DNA of 64,000 nt from NCBI RefSeq assembly GCF_900142295.1, contig NZ_FSRL01000001.1, positions 2,046,001 through 2,110,000 of the forward strand. Reading direction: 5' to 3'. This DNA is from Vannielia litorea. GTDB lineage: Bacteria; Pseudomonadota; Alphaproteobacteria; Rhodobacterales; Rhodobacteraceae. The notes beneath the pieces were generated by a model, which had not been told where the DNA came from, made no database searches, and saw only the letters and a program-made list of their open reading frames with translations. This document shows, piece by piece, positions 22,070-30,994 of the stretch. The position numbers were made by a program, and so were the translations under genes. Position 1 is the stretch's first letter; each line of letters starts with the position of its first letter.

Positions 22070-23524
22070 CTAGACTTGGGCTTGAACGAGGGACGCGCGA
22101 TAGACCGAGAGCCGGGTGCAGGTCGCCCGCGCGAGGGGGTAGGGCAGGATGAGCAGCACCGCACCCAGCAGTCCGGACAGCGGCATGCCGGGAACCGCCA
22201 GCAGCGCCACACCGGCCAGCGCGAGGGCGGGCAGCACCGCGCCGGGCCGATCGGTCGCGCTGCCGACATCCTTGGATGTCCGGCAAAAGGCACCAGCCCG
22301 GCCAAGCAGGGCGTCCACGGTGCCCGCGGCGGAGGGCAAAAGCAGGGCGATGCGGGACGAGAGGGCCGCCCACACGGTGCCGAGCCCGGGCCTGCCGTTG
22401 GCCAGCATCGCCGTCAGGAGCGGCAGGGCGGCAGTGGCGAAGACCAGGGCCAGGCCAAGCCCGGAGGCCGACGCCAGCCAGCCGGCGGGGCGGTCGTCCG
22501 GAGTGGCCGCCAACCGCAATCCGCCGCCGATGAGGCCGGCCGCGAACGGCAGCGCGAGGCTGGCCCAGGCCGTCAGTTGCGCGACCACATGCACTGCCGC
22601 GCGAAGCGGAAGGCCCGACAGCCCCCGGCGAATGGTGTGCAGGTTGCCGGAGGCCCAGCGATAGCGTTGCAGCGTGAGGCCGGCCAGGTCGAGCGGCAGC
22701 AGACCCCGCCCGACGACCCGGTCGATGTATCGGCCCCGGTATCCCTGTTGCCGGAGCCGCAGGCCCAGCTCGGCATCCTCGGTGATGGTCCGGTCGCTCC
22801 AGCCGCCGATGGCTTCCAGGGGGCCGCGGGCAATCACGCTGAGCGTGCCCGTGAGGAGCATGGCATCGGCGGTTTCGGCCCGACGGGCATGGCGCAGAAA
22901 GTAATCCGCCAGCTCCAGCGAAATGCCAGCCGCCTCGCCCGAGTCGCTGCGATAGGCTTGCGGGAACTGGATGAACGCAGCGCCGCAGCGGCGGATCTCC
23001 CCGGCGGCAACCGCCAGGAAATCGGGCGCCACCTCGTAGTCGGCATCCACGACCACGATATGAGTGGCGCGCGGATCGGTGCGCGCCAGCGCGATATTCA
23101 GCGCCCCGGCCTTCGCACCCTTTACGCCCTCTTCGTGATAGAAGCGAAACTCGGGGCCGAGCTCCCGGCACAGCGCCTCGACCGGCTGCCACAGGGCAGG
23201 ATTGCGGGTGTTGTTGTCCAGGACGATCACCTCGAAGGCCGGAGCATCCACTTGGCGCGACAGCGCCAGGACCGTGCGCATGACCAGGTCCGCGGGCTCC
23301 TCGTGCGCGGCGACATGAACGGAGAACCGCACAGGACCTTCATGTGCCGAGCGGTCGCAAGTCTGGGCCCCCTGCGGGCTTCTCGTCCCGGCCATCAGGT
23401 GCAACGCGGCCAGAGCCGCCTGCGCCACCAGCGCCATTCCGACGACCACCAGTGCAACGACTGGCAGGATCAGTCCAAGACCGATCAGAGCGAGGAATAC
23501 ACCTCGGCTATCGAGCCTGAGCAT
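22070..23524 (-). CDS. Membrane-embedded GT2 (cellulose synthase-like) glycosyltransferase
   Basis: A 484-aa processive-type glycosyltransferase. N-terminal hydrophobic helices are followed by a GT2 domain with VIVLDNNT, VVDADYEV (D,D motif), GWSDRTITEDAELGLRL (TED) and LQRYRWASGN, the QxxRW motif of cellulose/hyaluronan synthase relatives. Several C-terminal transmembrane helices follow. It probably both polymerises and exports a glycan or builds a lipid-linked sugar. ATG 23524 has GGGAGGAAA upstream. It is the first gene of the operon, with an EcfG-like promoter 60-80 bp upstream. Confidence 0.87.
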   Translation of the reverse strand: MLRLDSRGVFLALIGLGLILPVVALVVVGMALVAQAALAALHLMAGTRSPQGAQTCDRSAHEGPVRFSVHVAAHEEPADLVMRTVLALSRQVDAPAFEVIVLDNNTRNPALWQPVEALCRELGPEFRFYHEEGVKGAKAGALNIALARTDPRATHIVVVDADYEVAPDFLAVAAGEIRRCGAAFIQFPQAYRSDSGEAAGISLELADYFLRHARRAETADAMLLTGTLSVIARGPLEAIGGWSDRTITEDAELGLRLRQQGYRGRYIDRVVGRGLLPLDLAGLTLQRYRWASGNLHTIRRGLSGLPLRAAVHVVAQLTAWASLALPFAAGLIGGGLRLAATPDDRPAGWLASASGLGLALVFATAALPLLTAMLANGRPGLGTVWAALSSRIALLLPSAAGTVDALLGRAGAFCRTSKDVGSATDRPGAVLPALALAGVALLAVPGMPLSGLLGAVLLILPYPLARATCTRLSVYRASLVQAQV

Positions 23525-23582
23525 CGATTTCCTCCCGCGTGAATTTTCGATTGTTGCCGGGCAAGCGGCATAGTCCGGGCTA

Positions 23583-23607
23583 AACCGCGCGCCGAAGCGG
23601 CAGTTCC
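23583..23607 (-). promoter_or_regulatory. EcfG-like promoter for the glycosyltransferase-catalase operon
   Basis: On the minus strand GGAAC (23607-23603) and GGTT (23586-23583) are 16 bases apart. One base differs from the CGTT -10 consensus. The position is about 60 bp upstream of the first glycosyltransferase ATG. Confidence 0.5.
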
Positions 23608-23840
23608 CACAACATTTGTTATCCGACATGCGCTGAGGCCCCGCGGCGGCCTGATGACCCGCATCGGCACCGCAGCGCTGGTCACCAACGGTGCCGGATT
23701 ATTTCGAATTAAAATCAGTGACTTGCACGCCGGCCGAACGAACCGCCAGCCGGGTTTCTTGCCTCTGCCGCCCCGCGCATCCGCTGCAGCAGACTGCCCG
23801 GCGAACTCCCGGTGGGGAACGCCCGGAACCTTTCCCGGTC

Positions 23841-23866
23841 GGAACCTTCACCCGGGTTCACGCGTC
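23841..23866 (+). promoter_or_regulatory. EcfG-like promoter for the membrane-stress operon
   Basis: GGAAC at 23841-23845 and CGTC at 23863-23866 are separated by 17 bases; the -10 has one mismatch (CGTC for CGTT). It lies about 28 bp upstream of the 22-residue peptide gene. Confidence 0.45.
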
Positions 23867-23894
23867 AGTGAGACAACCAACCGGAGGAACACCG

Positions 23895-23963
23895 ATGCAC
23901 ACGATCATTTACGCCGTAGGACTGCTGGTCATCGTTGTCGCCGTTCTGAACTTCGTCGCCTGA
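23895..23963 (+). CDS. 22-residue single-pass membrane peptide
   Basis: ATG 23895 has a strong GGAGG (23883-23887, 7 bases away) and encodes MHTIIYAVGLLVIVVAVLNFVA, 22 residues, nearly all hydrophobic (given here once in full only because it is the whole product; the core is a single membrane helix). Similar tiny helices beginning M-x-T-I-I-Y-x-V-G-L are common next to stress genes in alphaproteobacteria, from memory. Function unknown. It leads the operon of envelope/holin-like proteins and lies directly behind the stress promoter candidate, which argues that it is a real gene. Confidence 0.7.
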   Translation: MHTIIYAVGLLVIVVAVLNFVA

Positions 23964-23986
23964 GCCGAATGGAGAGGACCCAGAAG

Positions 23987-24532
23987 ATGACCAACACACC
24001 CGAACAATCCCGAGACAGCACGCAAACCGCGAAGGACACGGTCAAGGACCTGCGCGACGAGACCTTGTCCACCGTGCAGGACCTGAAGGAGAAGGCCATG
24101 GCGGAGGCCGGGCAGCGTGCCGAGGCCGGCAAGGCCACCGTGGCCGACGAGATCTCCGGCGTGGGCAATGCCCTGCGCCGTGCCGCCGACGAGCTGCACA
24201 AGGGCTCGCCGCAGGAGCGGACCTTCGGCCGGATGGCCACCGCGCTGGCCGACCTTTCCGACAAGGTGCGCGACAAGGACCTTGGCGAAGTCGCCGGTGA
24301 CCTGTCGACCTTCGCGCGCAACAACCCGCTGGCCTTCCTGGGCGGTGCGGCGCTGCTTGGCTTCGCCGGCACCCGCCTCGCGCGGGCCTCGCAGCGGGAT
24401 GCCGCTCCGGCGGGCCCCGCAGTCGACCTCGGCGATCCCTGGCATGACGACGAGGACGATGAGGCCCTCGACGCCGCGATCCGCCAGCAGCCCTCCCCCT
24501 ACCGTGCCCCGGCAACCGGAGAAACATCATGA
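23987..24532 (+). CDS. Amphipathic-helix membrane stress protein
   Basis: A 181-aa protein. Its charged, Lys/Glu/Ala-rich N-terminal half (residues 1-80) is predicted to form long amphipathic helices like DUF883/YtxH-type proteins. A hydrophobic segment follows (PLAFLGGAALLGFAGTRLA, about 110-130), then an acidic tail. Homologues are sometimes called nutrient-deprivation-induced proteins, from memory. It may bind or remodel the inner membrane under stress. ATG 23987 has GGAG/GAGGA just upstream, and the stop overlaps the next ATG. Confidence 0.7.
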   Translation: MTNTPEQSRDSTQTAKDTVKDLRDETLSTVQDLKEKAMAEAGQRAEAGKATVADEISGVGNALRRAADELHKGSPQERTFGRMATALADLSDKVRDKDLGEVAGDLSTFARNNPLAFLGGAALLGFAGTRLARASQRDAAPAGPAVDLGDPWHDDEDDEALDAAIRQQPSPYRAPATGETS

Positions 24533-24936
24533 GCTCTACCGATCCCAACGCCCCCGAAAGCACCGGCTCCCTGATCGGCGAGGCACTCAAGCATGTCTCC
24601 TCGCTGGTCCGCAACGAGGTGGACCTCGCCCGCGCCGAGCTGGACCAGAACCTGCGCCGCGCCGTCACCGCGGTGGGCCTGCTGGTCGCCGCCGTCGTGC
24701 TGGCGCTCACCGCGCTCAACGTGCTGTCGGCGGCCGTGGTCGCCGGGCTGACCGAAGCCGGGATCGAGCCCGGCTGGTCCGCGCTCATCGTAGGCGTCGC
24801 GCTCGGCGTCGTCGCCGCGATCCTCGTCGCCAAGGGCACCAGCGACCTCAAGCTTTCGAGCCTCGCGCCCACCCGCACTGCTGAAAATCTCAAGCGCGAT
24901 GCCCGCGCTCTCAAGGGAGACCGGACCGATGTCTGA
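24529..24936 (+). CDS. Phage holin-like (Phage_holin_3_6) membrane protein
   Basis: A 135-aa protein with an N-terminal amphipathic region (LIGEALKHVSSLVRNEVDLARAEL) and two central hydrophobic helices (VGLLVAAVVLALTALNVLSA and IVGVALGVVAAILVAKG). The layout fits the actinobacteriophage-holin-type family widespread in non-phage loci. No lytic enzyme is nearby, so a lysis role is unlikely; it belongs with its envelope-stress partners. It starts inside the preceding stop codon (ATGA) and overlaps the DUF3618 gene by 8 bp. Confidence 0.75.
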   Translation: MSSTDPNAPESTGSLIGEALKHVSSLVRNEVDLARAELDQNLRRAVTAVGLLVAAVVLALTALNVLSAAVVAGLTEAGIEPGWSALIVGVALGVVAAILVAKGTSDLKLSSLAPTRTAENLKRDARALKGDRTDV

Positions 24937-26176
24937 CACCAGAACCCCCAATGAAATCGAGCGCGATATCGAGCGCGAGCGGGCCCGCCTCGGGCAGACC
25001 GTGGATGCCCTGCAAGACCGCTTTTCGCCCGAGCGCATCCTGCGCGACGTGGGCCGTGGCTTCTCGGAGCACGGCGGCGACATCGGCACCGCGATCACCC
25101 AGTCGGTCAAGCGCAATCCGGTCGCCCTGGCACTGACCGGCATCGGCCTCGCCTGGCTGATGAGCGGCAAGTCGTGGGATGAAACCCGCGACGGCGTCAG
25201 GGACGGCGTGCGCGCCGCGCGCGACCGCATGCCCGACACCCCCTGGAAAGGTCGCAACTCGGGCGAGGCCGCTCGGGCCTATGCCGCGCCGGATGCCAGT
25301 GACCCCGACGGCATGCCCGCCACCCCCGCCGGGCGCGCCCGCCCTGCCCCCACCGACTCCGTCGGCATGGATCATCCCCTCGAGGACGACTGGCTCTGGG
25401 CGGAGGACGACGACTACTGGGACGACGAGACCGATGACGACGCCGCCACCAACGCCGGACCGGGGATCGGCACACGCGTGGGCGACATTGCGTCGTCGGC
25501 GGGAGAGGCCGTGAGCGGCGCAGGCAGTTCCGTGGCAGGCGCCGCGAAGTCGGCCGCCTCCGGGATCGGAGCGGGTGTCTCCTCTGCAGCCGGCGGCCTT
25601 GCCAGCGGCGCCGCGTCGGCCCGCGATGCCGCGGCCGCGGCGGGCCGGTCGACGGCCGAGCGTGCGCGTCGCATCCGCAAACGCCTCGCCATGGGCACCG
25701 AGAACTTCACCGAGGAGGCCCGCGAACGGGTGATTTCCGCCCGCTGGGCCGCGCTCAAGGCTCAAAAGGCGGTGCGGCGACGTGCCCGGAAAGGGGTCGA
25801 CGCAGCCTCCGACTTCTACGAGCAGAACCCGCTCGTTGTGGGCGGGCTCGCGCTGGCCGCCGGGGCAATCCTCGCCGGGGCGCTCCCTCGCACCCGCCAG
25901 GAAGACCGCGCCTTCGGGGCCTATTCGGACGAAGCCTTCGACAGGGCCGAACGCATCTTCCATGCCGAACGGCGCAAGGCGACCCGGGTGGCCGAGCGTG
26001 CGCTGGACACCGCGAAGGAGATTGCCGACGAGAAGCGCGAGCAGATCGACGCCTCGGCGCCCGGTTCGAAATCTGCCGCCGAGCACCTGGCCGATCAGGT
26101 CCGCGAGGGTGCTGAGCGCGTCGTGAGCGCCGCAACCGACGAGGCCGACCGGCAGAAGCTCGGCAAGCCCGGATGA
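24929..26176 (+). CDS. DUF3618 domain protein
   Basis: A 415-aa protein with an N-terminal DUF3618 motif (TPNEIERDIERERARLGQTV and the following DALQDRFSPERIL). A short hydrophobic stretch follows near residue 70, then an acidic middle (about residues 145-175), Ala/Ser/Gly-rich repeats (180-240), and a second hydrophobic helix (LVVGGLALAAGAILAGAL, about 300). ATG 24929 has AAGGGAG (24913-24919). Function is unknown. The domain recurs beside holin-like and YihY proteins, and the low-complexity middle suggests an envelope spacer. Confidence 0.75.
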   Translation: MSDTRTPNEIERDIERERARLGQTVDALQDRFSPERILRDVGRGFSEHGGDIGTAITQSVKRNPVALALTGIGLAWLMSGKSWDETRDGVRDGVRAARDRMPDTPWKGRNSGEAARAYAAPDASDPDGMPATPAGRARPAPTDSVGMDHPLEDDWLWAEDDDYWDDETDDDAATNAGPGIGTRVGDIASSAGEAVSGAGSSVAGAAKSAASGIGAGVSSAAGGLASGAASARDAAAAAGRSTAERARRIRKRLAMGTENFTEEARERVISARWAALKAQKAVRRRARKGVDAASDFYEQNPLVVGGLALAAGAILAGALPRTRQEDRAFGAYSDEAFDRAERIFHAERRKATRVAERALDTAKEIADEKREQIDASAPGSKSAAEHLADQVREGAERVVSAATDEADRQKLGKPG

Positions 26177-27120
26177 CCGAGCCTGCCGACACCGGCGAGT
26201 TCGCCGAACGTCCCCGCCACATTCCCGCTCGCGGATGGTTGACTATCGGCAAGCGGGTCTGGGCGGAGATGGGCACCGACCACCTCAGCCTGATCGCAGC
26301 CGGAGTGGCATTTTACGGGCTGCTCGCCCTGTTCCCGGCCATCACCGCGCTCATGGCGGTGGCCGGGCTGCTCTTCGAGGCGGACGACGTGATCAGCCGG
26401 ATAGAGACCATCTCCGCCATCGTGCCCGAGGCCGCGGCGGAGATCATCATCGGCCAGGCCACCGCGGTCACCGGCAGCGAGGAAGGCGGGCTGGGGCTGG
26501 CGGCGCTGGTCGGCTTCGGGCTGGCCATCTGGTCGGCCTCCAAGGGCGTCGGCAGCCTGATCGAAGGGATCAACGTCGCCTACGACGAGGAGGAGACCCG
26601 CGGCTTCGTGGCCCTCACCGTCACCCGCCTGGGGCTCACGCTGTTTCTTGTCGTGGGCATGATCGCCGGGCTCTCGGCCACGATCATCCTGCCCTCGCTG
26701 CTGCAGATCCTCACCCTCGGGCCGACCACCGAGGTGCTCATCGGCCTGGTGCGCTGGGCGGTCCTGCTGCTGATGACGGCGCTGGGCCTGAGCGCACTCT
26801 ACCGGTTCGCCCCCAGCCGACCGGCGGCCAAATGGCGCTGGCTCAGCCCGGGGGCCCTTCTGGCAACGGTGCTCTGGGTCGTGGCCTCCGCCGGATTTGC
26901 TGTCTACGTGCAGAACTTCGGCAGCTACCAGGAGACCTTCGGCGCTCTCGCCGGGGCCATCATCCTGCTGATGTGGCTCTGGATCTCGGCGCTGCTGGTC
27001 CTGCTCGGGGCCGAGTTGAACGCCGAGACCGAAGCGCAGACGCGGGTCGACACGACCGTGGGCCAGCCCATGCCGATGGGCGCCCGCGGCGCGGTGAAGG
27101 CCGACACCCTGGCCAGTTGA
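26173..27120 (+). CDS. YihY/BrkB-type inner-membrane protein
   Basis: A 315-aa membrane protein with about six helices. The family hallmark is SLIAAGVAFYGLLALFPAITAL, split here as SLIAAGVAFYG and LLALFPAIT. Further conserved pieces are SASKGVGSLIEGINVAYDEEE and LMWLWISALLVLLGAELNAE near the C-terminus. Members were once mis-annotated as ribonuclease BN; their activity is unknown. It is the last member of the membrane-stress set, joined to the DUF3618 gene by ATGA. Ku-LigD follows after about 100 bp with its own promoter candidate. Confidence 0.85.
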   Translation: MTEPADTGEFAERPRHIPARGWLTIGKRVWAEMGTDHLSLIAAGVAFYGLLALFPAITALMAVAGLLFEADDVISRIETISAIVPEAAAEIIIGQATAVTGSEEGGLGLAALVGFGLAIWSASKGVGSLIEGINVAYDEEETRGFVALTVTRLGLTLFLVVGMIAGLSATIILPSLLQILTLGPTTEVLIGLVRWAVLLLMTALGLSALYRFAPSRPAAKWRWLSPGALLATVLWVVASAGFAVYVQNFGSYQETFGALAGAIILLMWLWISALLVLLGAELNAETEAQTRVDTTVGQPMPMGARGAVKADTLAS

Positions 27121-27144
27121 TCCGTCGGAGGGGCGGACCGAACC

Positions 27145-27170
27145 GGAAACTTTGCACCCCGCTCCGCGTT
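27145..27170 (+). promoter_or_regulatory. EcfG-like promoter for Ku-LigD
   Basis: GGAAA at 27145-27149 (one mismatch to GGAAC), a 17-base spacer, and an exact CGTT at 27167-27170. It lies 52 bp upstream of the ku ATG. Stress-sigma control of Ku/LigD has been described in other alphaproteobacteria. Confidence 0.5.
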
Positions 27171-27222
27171 GGTCCCGCGTTGACCGCAGGCGGCGGCGGA
27201 ACAGATCGAAAGGGCACATCAC

Positions 27223-28059
27223 ATGGCGTCACGCGCGATATGGAAGGGGCAGCTCAGGCTTTCGCTGGTGGCGATCCCGGTAGAGATCCACTCGGCCCGC
27301 AACTCCGGCAGCAAGGTGTCCTTCAGGCAGATCCACAAGCCCTCCGGCAAGCCGGTGCGCTACCAGAAGGTGGTGCAGGGGGTGGGACCGGTGGAGACCT
27401 CCGACATCATGAAGGGCTACGAGACCGACAATGGCGACTACATCCTGCTGGAGCCCGACGAGATCGACGCGATCAAGCTCGAGACGAAAAAGACGCTGGA
27501 GCTGAGCCAGTTCGTCGAGATCACCGAGATCGCCCCGATCTGGTTCGACCGGCCCTACTACGTGGTCCCCTCCGACGAGCTGGCCGAAGACGCCTACCGC
27601 GTGGTGCGCGACGCCCTGCGCCAAACCAGGAAGGCCGGGCTCGGCCAGCTCACCATGCGTGGCAAGGAATACCTCTGCGCAATCCGGCCCTGCGGCGACG
27701 GGTTGCTGATGGAGACCCTGCATTACGAGCAGGACATCCGCGATGCCGACCCGCTGTTCTCCGGCATCGAGGACGACGCCCCCGACGAGGAGCTGCTCGA
27801 GGTGGCCACCCAGCTGATCGAAAAGAAGACAGCCCCCTTCGACGCCTCCGCCTTCGAAGATCACTACGCCGCCGCGCTGCAAGACCTGATCTCCCGCAAG
27901 ATGCGCTCGCGCAAGACCCCGCGCGCGAAGGCGGAAGACAAGGAAGACCGCCCCGAGGGTGAAAACGTGGTGGACCTCTTGGATGCGCTGAAGAAGAGCC
28001 TGAAGCAGAGCAAGGACACGAGCAAGAGCACGGGCGGGCGCAAGAAGAGGGCGTCATGA
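27223..28059 (+). CDS. ku: Ku-type DNA end-binding protein
   Basis: A 278-aa bacterial Ku that encircles broken DNA ends and recruits LigD for non-homologous end joining. The N-terminal SRAIWKGQLRLSLVAIPVEI is diagnostic. The core beta-barrel continues through VGPVETSDIMKGYE and LHYEQDIRDADPL. The C-terminal ~40 residues are lysine-rich, a tail that in other bacteria helps DNA threading and LigD contact. ATG 27223 is preceded by AAAGGG. Its stop overlaps the ligD start (ATGA), giving a fixed protein ratio. Confidence 0.95.
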   Translation: MASRAIWKGQLRLSLVAIPVEIHSARNSGSKVSFRQIHKPSGKPVRYQKVVQGVGPVETSDIMKGYETDNGDYILLEPDEIDAIKLETKKTLELSQFVEITEIAPIWFDRPYYVVPSDELAEDAYRVVRDALRQTRKAGLGQLTMRGKEYLCAIRPCGDGLLMETLHYEQDIRDADPLFSGIEDDAPDEELLEVATQLIEKKTAPFDASAFEDHYAAALQDLISRKMRSRKTPRAKAEDKEDRPEGENVVDLLDALKKSLKQSKDTSKSTGGRKKRAS

Positions 28060-30488
28060 GCCAGCTTCGGGAATATGCGGCCAAACGGGATTTCTCGGTC
28101 ACCCCCGAGCCGCGCGCCGAGCTGGTGGAGGCCGGAGGCCGCCAGCCCGGCTTCGTCGTGCAGAAGCACGATGCCAGCCGCCTGCACTTCGACTTCCGCC
28201 TCGAATGGGACGGCGTGCTGCTGTCCTGGGCCGTTACCAGGGGCCCCTCCGCCGACCCGGGCCAGAAGCGGCTTGCAGTGCGCACCGAGGACCATCCGGT
28301 CAGCTACGGCAGCTTCGAGGGGACCATCCCCCAAAAGGAGTACGGCGGCGGCACAGTCATGCTCTGGGACACCGGCTGGTGGGAGCCGATGCACCCCGTG
28401 GCCGAGGGGCTGAAACAGGGCAAGCTGCACTTCCGCCTCCACGGCGCGCGCATGAAGGGGGGCTGGGCCCTGGTGCGGATGCGCGGCAAGAAGCGCGAAA
28501 AGCGCGAGAACTGGCTGCTCATCAAGGAGCGCGACGATTTCGCCGGGCGCAGCGCGGATGCGCTGGTCAATCGGCACCGCACCAGCGTCACCACCGGCCG
28601 TGCGATGCGCGATATCGCCGCCGACCGCAGCGCCCTCCGCCCCGCCGACCATGCAAAGCCCCTGCCCCGCTTCCGCAAGCTTCAACTGGCCACGCTGGCA
28701 GATGCCCCGCCCGAGGGTGACGGCTGGCAGCACGAGGCCAAGCTCGACGGCTACCGCTGCCTGATCGCCGTGGGCAAGGGCGGCGTGCGGCTCTACACCC
28801 GCAACGGCAAGGACTGGTCCGACCGCTTCGGCGCCCTGCGCGACCCGGTCGATGCCCTGCCCTGCGAGGCCGCGCTGATCGACGGCGAGGTGGTCGCGGG
28901 CGGCGCGGGCGATGACTTCTCGGCGCTTCAGGCGGCGCTGAAGTCCGGCGACCCGCTCATCTTCTATGCCTTCGACTGCCTGGCCCTCGATGGAGCCGAC
29001 CTGACCGGCAAGCCGCTGACCGAAAGGCGCAAGGCGCTCGAGGGTCTGTTTGCCTCCCTGCCTCCGCGCGGCCCGCTCCGGCTGAGCCCCGTGCTGGAGG
29101 GCAACGGCGCCGCGGCGCTCGCCACGATCTGCGAGGCGGGCGGCGAAGGGATCGTCTCCAAACGGCTGGATGCGCCCTATCGCGGCGGGCGCGGGCGCGC
29201 CTGGATCAAGTCCAAGTGCATCCGTCGCGCCGAGTTCGTCATCGGTGGCTGGTCGCCCTCCGACAGGCGGGGGCGCTCCTTTGCCTCATTGCTGCTCGGC
29301 AGCCGCGAGGGCGGGCGGTTCGTCTACCGTGGACGGGTCGGCAGCGGCTTCGACGCGGACGCCCTCGACGAGATCGGCGCCGCCCTGCAACCCCTCGCCC
29401 GAAAGACCCCGCCCTTCGACGGCGCGCTGCCCTCCGAGGCCGATGACGCGCGGTGGGTCACCCCCAATCTGGTGGCCGAGGTCGAGTACACCGAATTCAC
29501 CAGCGAGGGCCGCATCCGCCACGGCGTGTTCAAGGGCATGCGCGAAGACAAGGAGGCGAGCGAGGTGAGCGCGAAGCAAGAGGCCGAGACCGATGGCGCG
29601 GAAGAACAGGTGGGCAGGGTGCGCATTTCCAGCGCCGACCGGGTCGTCTACCCCGAGGCCGGGCTGAGCAAGGCTGATGTCGCCCGCCACTACGCCCGCG
29701 TGGCCGAGCGGATGCTGACCCACGCCGCGAACCGCCCGCTCTCGCTCCTGCGCTGCCCCTCCGGCCTCAAGGGCGACTGCTTCTTCCAGAAGCACGCGGG
29801 CAAGGGCTTTCCCTCCGCCGTCAGGTCGATGCCGATCGAGGAGAAGGACGGCGCCACCGAGGACTACATGTATGTCACCACCCCCGAGGGGCTGATCGGC
29901 GCGGCGCAGATGGGCACGCTGGAGTTTCACATCTGGGGTTCCGCCCGCGACCGGATCGAACGCCCCGACCGGATGGTCTTCGACCTCGACCCCGACGAGA
30001 GGCTCGGCTTCGACGCGGTGAAGGCCGCCGCCACCGAGGTGCGCGAGGGTCTGGGCGCCTGCGGGCTGCAAAGCGTGCCCATGATCACCGGCGGCAAGGG
30101 GGCGCACGTCATCGTGCCACTGCGCCGGGTGGCCGGGTGGGACACGGTAAAGTTCTTTGCCCGCACCTTCGCCCAGATCCTCGCAGAGAGGCACCCCGAC
30201 CGCTACACCGCCACCATGTCCAAGGCCAAGCGCAAGGGCCGGACCTTCATCGACTGGCTGCGCAACGAGCGCGGGTCCACGGCGATCGCGCCCTATTCGC
30301 TGCGTGCCCGCGAGAGCGCCGCCGTGGCGGTGCCGGTCACCTGGGACGAGCTGAACCGCCTGACCTCCGCCGACGCGTTCCACGCAGCCGACATGGAGGC
30401 CCGCCTCGCCGCCCCCTGCCCGCTGGAGAACGCCCCGCTCGGCAGCATCGGCGCCGCCGCGGTCGAAGCGCTCGAAGCCTGGGCCTGA
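28056..30488 (+). CDS. ligD: Multifunctional DNA ligase D
   Basis: An 810-aa NHEJ enzyme in the order phosphoesterase-ligase-polymerase. The 3'-phosphoesterase domain (about 1-165) has RLHFDFRLEWDG and GSFEGTIPQKEYGGG. The ATP-dependent ligase domain (about 205-510) has motif I KLDG with the adenylated Lys at residue 229, and the OB-fold ends with RIRHGVFKGMRED. The primase-polymerase domain (about 525-800) has the catalytic FDLDPD pair. All three centres look intact. This is the standard architecture of proteobacterial LigD. Confidence 0.95.
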   Translation: MSQLREYAAKRDFSVTPEPRAELVEAGGRQPGFVVQKHDASRLHFDFRLEWDGVLLSWAVTRGPSADPGQKRLAVRTEDHPVSYGSFEGTIPQKEYGGGTVMLWDTGWWEPMHPVAEGLKQGKLHFRLHGARMKGGWALVRMRGKKREKRENWLLIKERDDFAGRSADALVNRHRTSVTTGRAMRDIAADRSALRPADHAKPLPRFRKLQLATLADAPPEGDGWQHEAKLDGYRCLIAVGKGGVRLYTRNGKDWSDRFGALRDPVDALPCEAALIDGEVVAGGAGDDFSALQAALKSGDPLIFYAFDCLALDGADLTGKPLTERRKALEGLFASLPPRGPLRLSPVLEGNGAAALATICEAGGEGIVSKRLDAPYRGGRGRAWIKSKCIRRAEFVIGGWSPSDRRGRSFASLLLGSREGGRFVYRGRVGSGFDADALDEIGAALQPLARKTPPFDGALPSEADDARWVTPNLVAEVEYTEFTSEGRIRHGVFKGMREDKEASEVSAKQEAETDGAEEQVGRVRISSADRVVYPEAGLSKADVARHYARVAERMLTHAANRPLSLLRCPSGLKGDCFFQKHAGKGFPSAVRSMPIEEKDGATEDYMYVTTPEGLIGAAQMGTLEFHIWGSARDRIERPDRMVFDLDPDERLGFDAVKAAATEVREGLGACGLQSVPMITGGKGAHVIVPLRRVAGWDTVKFFARTFAQILAERHPDRYTATMSKAKRKGRTFIDWLRNERGSTAIAPYSLRARESAAVAVPVTWDELNRLTSADAFHAADMEARLAAPCPLENAPLGSIGAAAVEALEAWA

Positions 30489-30555
30489 GCCCTTGCCTGC
30501 CGCTCGGTCAGGCCGGCCAAACCCCCGGTCCACGGAACCTCCCGCGCCCGCCGCG

Positions 30556-30690
30556 CGCCACGGCCAGATCGCCAACCACGACTTCGCGGCGTACCACCTT
30601 CCGGTCAACCTGGGCGTGCCCCGGATCGAGGTGCCGTTCATCGAAGAACGCGACGACTGGGCGAACTCGCTGCAGGCCAAAGGCATCGGG
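30556..30690 (+). pseudogene. Remnant of a xanthine dehydrogenase-family molybdopterin subunit
   Basis: Forty-five in-frame codons (RHGQIANHDFAAYHLPVN, then VPRIEVPFIEE, then NSLQAKGIG) match the conserved C-terminal region of XdhB/YagR-type molybdopterin-binding subunits, from memory of the family motif N-x-D-F-A-x-Y-x-x-P-V ... N-P-L-G-A-K-G-I-G. No start, no upstream domains and no partner subunits exist, so this is a leftover fragment. The following ~220 bp (30691-30913) contain no recognisable gene, but have a lower GC content than LigD. Confidence 0.65.
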
Positions 30691-30913
30691 GCGCAGTTTT
30701 GGCGGGTTCGCGAGTCAGGCCATTGGAATAGCGAGGCAATTTTCGACCGAACCGGAATCGACGCGGTTCGCCCGACCAGAGACGAGAGGCCATTAAGAGA
30801 CGGAAAACGCTGCACACCCGGGTCTCAGCGGTTCGCACCCATCCGGCAAACCCCTTTGAAAACAGGAGAAATTTCGCCCCGGTCGGACGGCCTAAATGGG
30901 TTCGAAAGGGTGA

Positions 30914-30934
30914 TGGTGGCGGAGGAGGTGGGAT
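30914..30934 (+). repeat. Left attachment-site repeat (attL)
   Basis: A 21-bp copy identical to 35373-35393. Read on the minus strand it contains the CCA end, the acceptor-stem 3' strand and part of the T arm of tRNA-Ser(TGA). It is the displaced original 3' end left behind by integration. Confidence 0.9.
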
Positions 30935-30994
30935 GCTCCGCTCACGTGACGTAAGCCAATGAAACCATTGTATTCCCGTAACTTAGGACTGCAT

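Larger units (their letters stand above)
23525..23894. other. Divergent stress-promoter region
   Basis: This 370-bp gap separates the minus-strand glycosyltransferase operon from the plus-strand membrane-stress operon. It carries one EcfG-like promoter candidate on each strand, facing outward, and an AT-rich patch around 23700-23725. No gene was found apart from short open frames without ribosome sites. Confidence 0.6.

Noticed and set aside
23816..23829. Two further GGAAC boxes upstream of the membrane-stress operon
   Set aside because: Neither has a CGTT-like element at 16-17 bases spacing; only the box at 23841 does.
24529..24936. Prophage lysis module, from the holin-like domain
   Set aside because: No endolysin, spanin or structural phage gene is near; the neighbours are chromosomal envelope-stress proteins.
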